From: Bacteroidetes bacterium 43-93
GTDB taxonomy: Bacteria; Bacteroidota; Bacteroidia; Chitinophagales; Chitinophagaceae
Assembly: GCA_001897855.1 (NCBI GenBank)
Contig: MKUO01000017.1
Coordinates: 1 to 64,000 of the forward strand
Reading direction: 5' to 3'
DNA length: 64,000 nucleotides
The notes under the pieces were generated by a model. That model made no database searches. It worked only from the letters and a program-made list of their open reading frames with translations, and was not told the origin of the DNA. Position 1 is the first letter of the stretch. Each line of letters starts with the position of its first letter. Below are positions 25,278 through 33,463 of this stretch, one piece after another. The translations under genes were made by a program, and so were the position numbers.

Positions 25278-26375
25278 ATGACACAAATCAACGATACAGA
25301 GGATATTTGGGATGAGGATGATCCGGAACAGGAAGAAGGCACGGAGCCTAATGAGCCTATAGAACGCGCACGCTTTACTGCACAAAAAGGTATAGAACCT
25401 CTAAGGGTAGATAAATTCCTGATGATAAGACTGGAGAATGCCACCCGCAACAAGGTGCAGCAAGCTCTTGAGGAAGGTCTTATACTAGTAAACGACAAAG
25501 CAGTAAAAGCTAATTATAAAGTAAAGCCGGGTGATGTTGTCGTAGTGTTTGATAATAGGCGCCCGGAATCATTGGAGGTAATACCCGAAGAACTTCCGCT
25601 GGATATTGTCTATGAAGATGATGCCCTGATGATCATCAATAAGCCCGCTGGCATGGTAGTACATCCCGGTTGCGGCAATTATACCGGTACGCTGGTAAAC
25701 GGCCTTGCCTATTATTTAAAGGTGCCTGATATCGAAAACGCTGCACTGCCACGTGTTGGTTTGGTTCACAGGATAGATAAGGATACCAGCGGCCTGCTGG
25801 TAGTAGCAAAGACGGACGAGGCTATGAGCAACCTCGCAGCGCAATTTAAAAAGCACACCGTACACCGCCGTTATATCGCCCTGGTTTGGGGTAACCTGGA
25901 AGAAGACGAAGGCACCATACATGTTAACGTGGGCCGCAACTTACGCTTCCGCAAGATAATGGATACTTTCCCGGATGGCGATCATGGCAAGGATGCAATT
26001 ACACATTACAAGGTGCTGGAGCGTTTCAATTATGTTACGCTAATAGAATTAAGGTTGGAAACCGGACGCACCCACCAGATACGCGTACACATGAAATCTA
26101 AGGGGCATCCGCTCTTCAATGATGCTACCTATGGTGGCGATTATATAGTAAAGGGCACTGTCTTCACCAAGTACAAGCAATTTGTGGAAAACTGCTTTAA
26201 AATTTTACCCAGGCATGCGTTGCACGCTAAAGAACTGGGTTTCACCCATCCGGTAACCAAAGAATGGATACAGTTCAATTCCGAATTACCTGTTGAAATG
26301 CAGCAGGTTATAGATCGATGGCGTACTTATACGGGCGGAATGACCACTCAACTTCGTCAGCAATTAAATGGGTGA
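25278..26375 (+). CDS. RluA family pseudouridine synthase (RluD-like)
   Basis: A 365-residue enzyme that isomerises uridines in rRNA or tRNA. An acidic N-terminal tail (DTEDIWDEDDPEQEEGTEP) is followed by an S4 RNA-binding domain (about residues 45-110) and the catalytic domain with GLVHRIDKDTSGLLVVAKT (catalytic Asp in HRIDKDTSG), LETGRTHQIRVHM and HALHAKELGFTHP. The S4 domain and length fit RluD/RluC types. The start is 13 bases after the preceding stop. Confidence 0.95.
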   Translation: MTQINDTEDIWDEDDPEQEEGTEPNEPIERARFTAQKGIEPLRVDKFLMIRLENATRNKVQQALEEGLILVNDKAVKANYKVKPGDVVVVFDNRRPESLEVIPEELPLDIVYEDDALMIINKPAGMVVHPGCGNYTGTLVNGLAYYLKVPDIENAALPRVGLVHRIDKDTSGLLVVAKTDEAMSNLAAQFKKHTVHRRYIALVWGNLEEDEGTIHVNVGRNLRFRKIMDTFPDGDHGKDAITHYKVLERFNYVTLIELRLETGRTHQIRVHMKSKGHPLFNDATYGGDYIVKGTVFTKYKQFVENCFKILPRHALHAKELGFTHPVTKEWIQFNSELPVEMQQVIDRWRTYTGGMTTQLRQQLNG

Positions 26376-26488
26376 GAATAGTTGCATAACGATTTTATCT
26401 AATTATTTATTTAAAAATAAATTTATAAATTAACACTCATAGTTAATGTTATTAGGGAATTTAACGCGCCTTAATGATTTTTTAACCT

Positions 26489-26496
26489 TATTTTTG
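26489..26496 (+). promoter_or_regulatory. Bacteroidota -7 element for tatA
   Basis: TAttTTTG is an exact TAnnTTTG match ending 30 bases before the ATG at 26527, inside an AT-rich spacer that follows the RluA gene. Confidence 0.5.
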
Positions 26497-26526
26497 TAGC
26501 ATACTTTATTATTCAAATTTTTAATT

Positions 26527-26745
26527 ATGGCTTTATTAGCTATCAATCCGCAGTTATTGTGGTCTGCTCCAAGTGGTGCTGAATGGATTATTATCCTGTT
26601 AGTGGTTGTTATCTTCTTTGGCGGCAAAAAAATACCTGAGCTGGCGCGTGGCCTTGGACAAGGTATCCGCGAGTTTAACAACGCTAAGGAAAATGTGAAG
26701 AGTGAGATTGAAGCGGGAATGAAAGAAAAGCCTAAGGCTGAGTAA
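26527..26745 (+). CDS. tatA: Twin-arginine translocase subunit TatA/TatE
   Basis: A 72-residue protein with one N-terminal transmembrane helix ([16 protein letters not shown]) and the hallmark [23 protein letters not shown], the hinge and amphipathic helix of TatA. A charged C-terminal tail follows. TatA forms the pore part of the Tat system for folded proteins. No tatC lies in the window. TatB is unlikely because of the short tail and the FGG-K-PEL motif. Confidence 0.93.
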   Translation: MALLAINPQLLWSAPSGAEWIIILLVVVIFFGGKKIPELARGLGQGIREFNNAKENVKSEIEAGMKEKPKAE

Positions 26746-26843
26746 TTCTGCTACTCTCCTACTCCCTTGATCCATCCCTGATTATTTTATTAATAGCTTC
26801 CCTTTGGGTTGCATGGTTTAACCGCTTAAAAAACGATAAATAC

Positions 26844-27962
26844 ATGCGATACAAAAGCTTTTTGCTCGTATCAATTTTTTGCTTTTCTGCCGCTGCATTG
26901 TCTGCGCAGGTACATAAAACAGGTTCTTCACACAAAAAGGAACATGTTGATACGATTGTTATACGCAAAGGCCATACGGCCACACCGGCCCTTCCTATTG
27001 CGCTCAGTATGCCAAAAGCTTACAAAGTAGAACCTAAGGTTTACAAACCGGTTCCTCTTGCAGATTCAAAATCTTACTATGGCGATAAAAGCGATTTTAT
27101 TAACGCTTTTGTAATGAAGTACCTGAATGCGCACAATAAAACATTGAATGCTGTGCAAAACAAGAGCGAAAAAGATTTTCCGCTTATTGATAATGTACTG
27201 CAGAAAAATTCTGTGCCAAAGGAACTCAAGTACCTTGCTGTGATAGAGTCGGCCTTAAACCATAATGCCGTATCCCGTGTAGGTGCGGTTGGCCCCTGGC
27301 AGTTTATGGCTCCTACCGCCCGCCTGATGGGACTTACAGTAAATAAAAAACGCGACGACCGTAAGGATATTTACAAGTCCACCAACGCAGCGGCCAAGTA
27401 TCTTACCAATTTGTATGAAGATCTTAATGACTGGCTGCTCGTAATTGCTGCCTACAATAGCGGCCCCGCTCCGGTAAAAAGGGCTATGGAACGCACCGGC
27501 AGTAATAATTTCTGGGACATAAAGCAATACCTCCCAAAAGAAACCCAGGGGCACGTCCTTGCTTTTATTGCAACAGCTACCATTTTCGAAAACCTGAGCA
27601 AATTAATAGGCAAGCCTGTTACAGACGAACTGGATGACAACAGCAATGCGGAGGAATTGGCAAAAGAGGCGAAGGATATAAAAACTGCTAAAAAAAGCAT
27701 TTTTACTCCTGAAGAGCTATCTAATATGGCAATTATTAAACTGTCAGATCCTATTAGCATGGACTTGCTGGTGCAGGAACTGGGACTAAACCGCGACCAG
27801 ATGGATAAATGGAATCAGGATTATGACTTATTCGAAATGAGTGCCTATTCTTCAGATTCTTACAATCTGCGCCTGCCTAAAGATAAGCTTGATAAATTCC
27901 TGGAAAAGAAAGAATACTTGTCTAAAAGGACTAAAACGGTATTCAGCGCACAAAACATGTAA
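26844..27962 (+). CDS. Lytic transglycosylase (MltD-like, SLT domain)
   Basis: A 372-residue exported murein enzyme with a signal peptide ending ALSAQ. The SLT domain (about residues 120-260) has the catalytic Glu in YLAVIESALNHNAVS, then GAVGPWQFMAPTARLMGL, DDRKDIYKSTNAAAKYL and WLLVIAAYNSGPAPVKRAM, the complete MltD/Slt motif set. It cleaves peptidoglycan between MurNAc and GlcNAc, forming 1,6-anhydro ends. The C-terminal 100 residues resemble the start of a LysM-like region but lack a clear LysM motif. It follows tatA with no obvious promoter of its own. Confidence 0.9.
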   Translation: MRYKSFLLVSIFCFSAAALSAQVHKTGSSHKKEHVDTIVIRKGHTATPALPIALSMPKAYKVEPKVYKPVPLADSKSYYGDKSDFINAFVMKYLNAHNKTLNAVQNKSEKDFPLIDNVLQKNSVPKELKYLAVIESALNHNAVSRVGAVGPWQFMAPTARLMGLTVNKKRDDRKDIYKSTNAAAKYLTNLYEDLNDWLLVIAAYNSGPAPVKRAMERTGSNNFWDIKQYLPKETQGHVLAFIATATIFENLSKLIGKPVTDELDDNSNAEELAKEAKDIKTAKKSIFTPEELSNMAIIKLSDPISMDLLVQELGLNRDQMDKWNQDYDLFEMSAYSSDSYNLRLPKDKLDKFLEKKEYLSKRTKTVFSAQNM

Positions 27963-27982
27963 TTTTTACATGCAAAATATTT

Positions 27983-28012
27983 TTTGAAGTTCAATTTTTT
28001 AATTTACCTTTG
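27983..28012 (+). promoter_or_regulatory. Complete Bacteroidota promoter for rpsT
   Basis: TTTG at 27983-27986, an 18-base spacer and TAccTTTG at 28005-28012 form a near-consensus -33/-7 promoter, 27 bases before the rpsT start. High A/T content upstream fits a strong ribosomal protein promoter. Confidence 0.7.
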
Positions 28013-28039
28013 CAGTCCTAATTTAAACAAGTAAGATAA

Positions 28040-28294
28040 ATGGCAAATCATAAAGCAACGAAAAAGGATGTCCGCCAGAGTGAGAAACGTCGCGACCGTA
28101 ACCGTTATTATGGTAAAACAACTCGTAATGCTATCCGCGGCCTTTTAGCCATTACAGATAAAAAAGAAGCTACAGAAAACCTGCCTAAGATCATTGCTAT
28201 GATTGATAAGCTGGCTAAACGTAATGTTATTCATAAAAACAAAGCAAGCAACCTGAAATCAGGTATTGCCAAGAAAGTGAACGCAATGGCTTAA
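28040..28294 (+). CDS. rpsT: 30S ribosomal protein S20
   Basis: An 84-residue, highly basic helical protein that binds 16S rRNA. The start [21 protein letters not shown] and the segment [21 protein letters not shown] are characteristic of S20. It is a single gene flanked by its own strong promoter and terminator. Confidence 0.96.
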   Translation: MANHKATKKDVRQSEKRRDRNRYYGKTTRNAIRGLLAITDKKEATENLPKIIAMIDKLAKRNVIHKNKASNLKSGIAKKVNAMA

Positions 28295-28316
28295 TTAAAG
28301 CCTTTAATAATATTTC

Positions 28317-28343
28317 AAAGCCCGGTACACGTTACCGGGCTTT
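28317..28343 (+). terminator. Intrinsic terminator of rpsT
   Basis: An 11-bp perfect stem (28317-28327 with 28333-28343) with a 5-base loop, GC-rich in the middle, ends in TTT and is followed by an AT-rich stretch. It starts 22 bases after the rpsT stop. Confidence 0.85.
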
Positions 28344-28481
28344 ATCATTTATATTCCCTTCTTTGACAGTTTCTTTACAATTACTTAAAGTCCGGCCTTT
28401 AGTTTGGCTTAATATTTGTTTTTATCTTACCGGAACGTTACGTTGATACCTATTATTTTCAACAGGTTACACAATAAAATT

Positions 28482-28497
28482 AAAACGTGAACGTTTT
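28482..28497. promoter_or_regulatory. Dyad AAAACGT-GA-ACGTTTT before a small membrane protein gene
   Basis: A perfect 7-bp inverted repeat with a 2-base centre lies 51 bases before the small ORF at 28549. The form is that of a repressor operator. The rest of the 28344-28548 stretch shows no RNA gene or exact -7 motif. Confidence 0.3.
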
Positions 28498-28548
28498 GTT
28501 AAAAAGAGATACTAGAACAATATTTCCAAAGTTAATTTTAGTAGAGAG

Positions 28549-28659
28549 ATGTCTTACAAAATGCCCCTTAAACAATCAGGTCCTAGATCAAAATGGATGA
28601 CAGTTGCTTTGATATGCATTTACGTTGTAGTTGGCATATTCATAGCAATGAAGAGTTAA
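28549..28659 (+). CDS. Predicted 36-residue single-pass membrane protein
   Basis: ATG at 28549, stop TAA at 28657-28659. The N-terminal 16 residues are basic (MSYKMPLKQSGPRSKW), followed by a hydrophobic helix of about 17 residues (MTVALICIYVVVGIFIA) and a short MKS tail. This is the expected layout for a small inner-membrane protein with its N-terminus inside. It is too short for most gene finders. Its support comes from this composition, a free upstream region with a dyad, and the lack of any overlapping gene. The family is not known to me. Confidence 0.55.
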   Translation: MSYKMPLKQSGPRSKWMTVALICIYVVVGIFIAMKS

Positions 28660-28669
28660 TAAGCGCAGC

Positions 28670-29764
28670 TTATCTAAAATACTTCTTCAGTTTTAGAAAC
28701 TGCTTTTCAAATAAATGATAGGAAGCAATGCTGCATACCAGTGTAGCAGCAAAAGTCACAACAACAAACGTAGTAGCCCATTTTCCCTCCTCCAGGCTCC
28801 AGTGTTCCCTGATAAATATTTTATTAATAAGATTAATGACCAAGGTGTGATATAGATAAAAGCCATAGGTATAGATACCCAATCTGCTTAGTATATTCCC
28901 GTCGCTAATCCTAAACTTGCTCCGTTCGGGAATGATGAGGATAATAAGTGTACTGAATAATATTCCTAAGATTGAACTAAGCCAAATGAACGGCCGTTCA
29001 TTTCCTGCCAATTGTGAGCTCACAAATACTACTGAGATCAGTATTATTGTAAATAGCCATTTCGCCCACATAGGTATTGCTAAAACCTTAGCTTCTAGTT
29101 GTGCAGGATATTGAACCAGCAGGTAAGCAGGTATAGCACCATAGGCAAACAGGTCAATGTTTGTAAGTATATCGCTGGTTGACCAGTTATTAGCTACAAA
29201 TATTATTCTTGCAATAACAGACAATACAAGACAAAAAGCAATGATCTTTGGAATTGTTTTAATTCTTACTGCATAAAGCAACAGCCCCCAGATAATGTAA
29301 AAATGCTCTTCTACACACAAAGACCACATTACCGCTAACGGCGACACGTTGGGATTGGTATGCGATGCGATCATTTTATAATTCTCCAGGAAGAGTAACG
29401 ACATCCACCAGTTAGGCTCATAACCAGCTGCAGAGCTTTGCATATGCAATTTGGCAAGAACATGTGGGGTTATAAAGGCCACTCCTATCATCAGGTAAAA
29501 CAGAGGCCATATCCTTAAAACTCTTCTTACAAAGAAATTCTTAAGGTTTACTGTGCCGGTCTGTTTCTTCTCTTCGCATATTATATAGGTAATAAGGAAT
29601 CCACTAAGCACAAAGAAGAATTCAACTCCTATTCCCCCACCCTGCATCACCGCATAAAACCACGGAAACGCAAATATGGGCAGGTGCTGAAGGAACACCT
29701 TCAGGTAGGCAAAAAAACGCAAAGCATCAAACGTATGAAAGTGACGTCTTCTTACCTTATTCAT
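28670..29764 (-). CDS. Acyltransferase family 3 membrane protein (OafA/YrhL-like)
   Basis: A 364-residue protein with about ten transmembrane segments. It has the family start RHFHTFDALRFFAYLKVFLQHLP (the R/H-x-DALR-F and HH-like region), then GGGIGVEFFFVLSGFLITYII, VRRVLRIWPLFYLMI and WSLCVEEHFYIIWGLLLY. Such enzymes transfer acetyl or other acyl groups to surface sugars, lipids or peptidoglycan. It starts 14 bases after the upstream glycosyltransferase gene, so the pair may modify one glycan; this link is inferred from adjacency. Confidence 0.92.
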   Translation of the reverse strand: MNKVRRRHFHTFDALRFFAYLKVFLQHLPIFAFPWFYAVMQGGGIGVEFFFVLSGFLITYIICEEKKQTGTVNLKNFFVRRVLRIWPLFYLMIGVAFITPHVLAKLHMQSSAAGYEPNWWMSLLFLENYKMIASHTNPNVSPLAVMWSLCVEEHFYIIWGLLLYAVRIKTIPKIIAFCLVLSVIARIIFVANNWSTSDILTNIDLFAYGAIPAYLLVQYPAQLEAKVLAIPMWAKWLFTIILISVVFVSSQLAGNERPFIWLSSILGILFSTLIILIIPERSKFRISDGNILSRLGIYTYGFYLYHTLVINLINKIFIREHWSLEEGKWATTFVVVTFAATLVCSIASYHLFEKQFLKLKKYFR

Positions 29765-29778
29765 GCTGTTATCAAGTG

Positions 29779-31734
29779 TTATTCCGCCTCTTCCTGCGGT
29801 GGTTGTTGCTGCATGATAAGTTCATCCCTTGTTCCTGTCGCTTGCTGGGCAGCCTGCATATTCCCTGTTGCTTTATACAACTGTATCAGCACATCATAAA
29901 ACTCAGCTCTCGATGGGTCTAGCTTTATCGCGTGATTTACCTGCGCGATAGCACCATTCATATCTCCAACGCTCGCTAATGAAATACCGTAATACAAATA
30001 CGCAAATTCATCGGTTGTATCCGTGGCAAGAAACTCTTTAAACTTAGCTATTGCTGTCGGATAATCCTTTTTTGAATAAGCATCAAATGCATCAATACCT
30101 GCCGTGCTCTTCCTTTGCACTATTACACAAAGCGGTACCCCGCCAATACTTACAGTATGTACCGTATTAGAGAGTTTCCATTCGTTATTTTGCATCATTT
30201 CCGGGTTCAGGTAACGGGGGTATGCTACATAATAATCCCAGTCTTTAGAAAAACGTTCAGTATATCTTCCATAGTCATAAACTATCCACGATGTATCTTT
30301 TCCGAAATAATTATTGAAGCCCAGCATATTCGAGCGAACAAGCGTTTTTCTTCCGGGTATAGGTTTCAGGTTTTTCAGCATCCAGTTAGCCGCCTGCCTG
30401 CCACTGTTCTGATAATAATCGAGATCATAATAACCATAAGCTCCTTTGGCCCCACCTTCCAGTTCGTTGAAATAAACATATTGATTGGGATGGCTGCGTA
30501 CGGTCCACACTATTGCTGGTAACAATCCTGCAATGGCAATCGCAATGGGTATCCATCTTTTCTTTTCCTCTTTAATAAATCCGGTAATTGCATCTACAGA
30601 CAAAGCTGCACCTACTACCCAAAATGGATATACAAAGAACACATGCCTCCATGTATCATATACGGTAGAATGCTTGTATATCATATACAACAGAGGAAAC
30701 AGAGCACACCATAAAACAACTATCACAGGAAACCAGCCATGCTTTTTCTTTACCGTAGTGACAAGTGGTATAAAAGCCACAAATAAAGCCAGCACTATTA
30801 ATGGGTTGGATATAAATATCCATTTAAACTCGTAATAGGATGGTAGATAATGGCTCCAGTAATATACACCGTCAAACAGCACCCGGATATCCGTTTCGCG
30901 ATTGGTCATTCCCTTCAGCGCTATGAGAGGATTGGACAAGGGTGATTGCAGCCCCCATGGCCATGTACTGATGCCTATTACATACCCTATTACTATACAT
31001 ATCAGCAATGTAACGGCCAGCTTTTTTATTCCTTTATTCTGCTCCGAGCGCAGTTCTGCTAACATTGGCCTATGCAATGCCAGGTACACAACGGTAAAGA
31101 AACCAAAATAAACCATGAGCAACATACCACCCGCAGGACGCACACCAAATGCCAGGCCTACCCCCAATGCCATTCCTATAATGTGCTTCCATGATCGTTT
31201 AGGCAGATCCTGCAATATGGCAATAAGAAAATAAATACCTACAACAAAACCGCTGGCAAAAGGAATATCCTTCGGATTATTCATGCTTTCACCAAATAAT
31301 CGTGGCGAAAATGCAATGAACAGCAATGCCAGCAAACCAATAGACCATTTACCACTAAGCCTGCGTGCTATCATACCGGTAAATACCATCATCAATGCGC
31401 CTAACAGTGCATTAAAAAAATGCCTGATAAAAAGGATCTGTATAGACGGGAACCAGCGGTGCAATACTTCCATTCCAAAATCAAACGTTCCTCCATAATA
31501 CTCCAGCCCTACGTATTGTGTGCCCAGGTTAGTATAGTCGAGCGCTTGTTTGTCTCCTTTGGTAAAATAATCCCAGATATTTTGCCCATAGATCATTTGC
31601 ACCCATTCATCACCACTTTGTCCATAATCTTTGCTCAAAAAAAGCATGATTACTACCAGCAATATACTTGAGATTATAAATGCAGTTTTCCACTGCCTTG
31701 ACTCAATGCCATCGTTTAATGGTTTCACAACCAT
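29779..31734 (-). CDS. GT39-like membrane glycosyltransferase with C-terminal TPR
   Basis: A 651-residue protein. Residues about 15-440 hold ten or more hydrophobic segments in the style of the ArnT/GT39/PMT families, which use polyprenyl-phosphate sugars. The first periplasmic loop contains the acidic SGDEWVQMIYGQN, and SPRLFGESMNNPKDIPFA contains an acidic pair near conserved Asn. After a soluble domain with DYYQNSGRQAANWML, the last 100 residues form TPR units (AIAKFKEFLATDTTDEFAYLYYGISLA; AIAQVNHAIKLDPSRAEFYDVLIQLYKATG). The acceptor is unknown. It is the first gene of an operon with the acyltransferase. Confidence 0.82.
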   Translation of the reverse strand: MVVKPLNDGIESRQWKTAFIISSILLVVIMLFLSKDYGQSGDEWVQMIYGQNIWDYFTKGDKQALDYTNLGTQYVGLEYYGGTFDFGMEVLHRWFPSIQILFIRHFFNALLGALMMVFTGMIARRLSGKWSIGLLALLFIAFSPRLFGESMNNPKDIPFASGFVVGIYFLIAILQDLPKRSWKHIIGMALGVGLAFGVRPAGGMLLMVYFGFFTVVYLALHRPMLAELRSEQNKGIKKLAVTLLICIVIGYVIGISTWPWGLQSPLSNPLIALKGMTNRETDIRVLFDGVYYWSHYLPSYYEFKWIFISNPLIVLALFVAFIPLVTTVKKKHGWFPVIVVLWCALFPLLYMIYKHSTVYDTWRHVFFVYPFWVVGAALSVDAITGFIKEEKKRWIPIAIAIAGLLPAIVWTVRSHPNQYVYFNELEGGAKGAYGYYDLDYYQNSGRQAANWMLKNLKPIPGRKTLVRSNMLGFNNYFGKDTSWIVYDYGRYTERFSKDWDYYVAYPRYLNPEMMQNNEWKLSNTVHTVSIGGVPLCVIVQRKSTAGIDAFDAYSKKDYPTAIAKFKEFLATDTTDEFAYLYYGISLASVGDMNGAIAQVNHAIKLDPSRAEFYDVLIQLYKATGNMQAAQQATGTRDELIMQQQPPQEEAE

Positions 31735-31889
31735 GAATATTAATTTGCAGTTTTAATAAAAGAGAACCAGTTGCTAAAATAGGACGCTTAAGTTAATACT
31801 TAATGCCTATAGTTGTTATTTTCTTCCAAATATGCTCCCATTCTTTGTTATATTCGCGGGAATTACTTTAAAAACTATTTATTCCATTC

Positions 31890-32720
31890 ATGACGAAGGA
31901 TAATAAGGACAACATTGAAGAATTGCTCGAACGTGAAGAAGCGTTTCATGATGAGTGGGCGATGTCCGAAAATATAGATGAGATAGATGTAGTCGCATTG
32001 TTTGAAAGCTTTGTTGCCGATGAAAATAAATACATCATGTCTCAACTGGGAGATATTAGAGGAAAGAAAATTCTGGATGTAGGTGCAGGCCTCGGAGAAA
32101 GTTCTGTGTACTTTGCCATGCAGGGTGCTGAAGTTTACTACAACGATGTATCGCCTAAAATGGGTGAATTTGCAGAAAAAGTAGCGGCTAAATATAATGT
32201 AAAGCTAAACCTGCTAATAGCTCCTATTGAGAAATTAGAGATACACGAGAATTTCTTTGATATTATCTACTGTGCAAACCTGATGCACCATGTACCACCT
32301 GAGGACCACGATTACTGGATAAAAACCATGCATGGCGCTCTTAAGGATAAGGGTGTACTCATCACGTGGGATCCTCTGAAGTACAATCCGGTTATTAATG
32401 TATATCGCCGCATGGCTATGGATGTACGTACGATTGACGAAATGCCCCTGGGCTTTGATATTCTGAAATTGTACCGCAAATACTTCCCTAAGGTAGAGCA
32501 CAGGGAATTTTGGCTCGCTACATTATGGATATTTATTCATTATTATCTCATCCGCCGATACAAGCCTAATGAAGTACGTTATTGGAAAAAGATATTTAAA
32601 GAAAAGAAGTCGCAGATAGGCTGGTGGTTTATACCGCTGCAAAAGCTGGACAAATTATTGTTACGCATTCCCGGCCTGCAAAAACTCGCCTGGAACATGA
32701 TAGTGGTTGCCCGCAAATAA
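31890..32720 (+). CDS. Class I SAM-dependent methyltransferase
   Basis: A 276-residue protein. The SAM-binding core is KKILDVGAGLGESSVYFAMQGAEVYYNDVSPKM with the acidic residue of strand 2 in YNDVS; later motifs are FDIIYCANLMHHVPPEDH and GALKDKGVLITWDPLKYNP. The C-terminal 80 residues are rich in Trp, Tyr, Lys and Arg with hydrophobic stretches (LWIFIHYYLIRRY), which suggests contact with the membrane or a lipid substrate. It is divergent from the glycosyltransferase operon, so a link to glycan or lipid modification is possible but not shown. Confidence 0.87.
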   Translation: MTKDNKDNIEELLEREEAFHDEWAMSENIDEIDVVALFESFVADENKYIMSQLGDIRGKKILDVGAGLGESSVYFAMQGAEVYYNDVSPKMGEFAEKVAAKYNVKLNLLIAPIEKLEIHENFFDIIYCANLMHHVPPEDHDYWIKTMHGALKDKGVLITWDPLKYNPVINVYRRMAMDVRTIDEMPLGFDILKLYRKYFPKVEHREFWLATLWIFIHYYLIRRYKPNEVRYWKKIFKEKKSQIGWWFIPLQKLDKLLLRIPGLQKLAWNMIVVARK

Positions 32721-32743
32721 GCATTTTAAAATATAGCACATAA

Positions 32744-32772
32744 AAAAAGAGGTTGAAATTCAACCTCTTTTT
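32744..32772. terminator. Bidirectional terminator between a methyltransferase gene and rpsP
   Basis: A 14-bp perfect inverted repeat (32744-32757 with 32759-32772) with A-rich and T-rich outer ends lies between the stops of the two converging genes (32720 and 32792). It can end transcripts from both sides. Confidence 0.85.
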
Positions 32773-32791
32773 CGCTTTAATAACATTTTGC

Positions 32792-33313
32792 TTATTCAGC
32801 AGAAGTTTCAGCTTCAGGAGTTGCTTCATCTTCAGCACCATCCTGTTCAGCTTCTGCAACTTGTGCAGCTGCACGAGCAGCCATTTTTTCTTCAACTTTA
32901 CGCACAGACTCAGACATAGCAGCATGACGTTTGTCAGCTTTATGCTTGCGGTGAGCTTCTTCACGTTTCACAACCAGTTCTTCGTGAGAAGAGTTCCATG
33001 TTTCGAATTTTTCCCAGGCAGCTTTTTCATCAAACAGGCCAAGGCTTACACCACGCATCAGGTGCTTCAGGTACAGTACACCTTTGAATGACAGGATACG
33101 ACGACAAGTGTTAGTTGGTTGCGCACCGTTTTGCATCCAGTGTAAAGCACGCTCGCGGTTCAGGCGAACAGTCGCAGGAACCGTTAATGGGTTGTAAGTA
33201 CCGATCTTTTCAATGAATTTACCATCACGGGGAGCTGCGCTGTTAGCAGCAACAATGAAGTAAAAAGGACGCTTTTTAGAGCCGTGGCGTTGCAGGCGGA
33301 TTTTAACTGACAT
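32792..33313 (-). CDS. rpsP: 30S ribosomal protein S16 with long C-terminal extension
   Basis: A 173-residue protein. The first 85 residues are a normal S16 ([59 protein letters not shown]). The rest is an extension, first charged ([28 protein letters not shown]), then Ala/Glu-rich and acidic at the end. Such tails are common in Bacteroidota S16 but about double the length of the E. coli protein. ffh lies upstream on the same strand, a frequent association. Confidence 0.96.
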   Translation of the reverse strand: MSVKIRLQRHGSKKRPFYFIVAANSAAPRDGKFIEKIGTYNPLTVPATVRLNRERALHWMQNGAQPTNTCRRILSFKGVLYLKHLMRGVSLGLFDEKAAWEKFETWNSSHEELVVKREEAHRKHKADKRHAAMSESVRKVEEKMAARAAAQVAEAEQDGAEDEATPEAETSAE

Positions 33314-33463
33314 AAATAATAGAAATTATTTGTGTAAACAATAAATTTTAAGGACTGCGAAACTACATTAAAAACTGCAAAAATTAAAACATTCTATGCA
33401 AAAATTTCGCATGGGGCATAACCCTGCACTAAGAATATATACAAATTAATGATTAACAATGCA

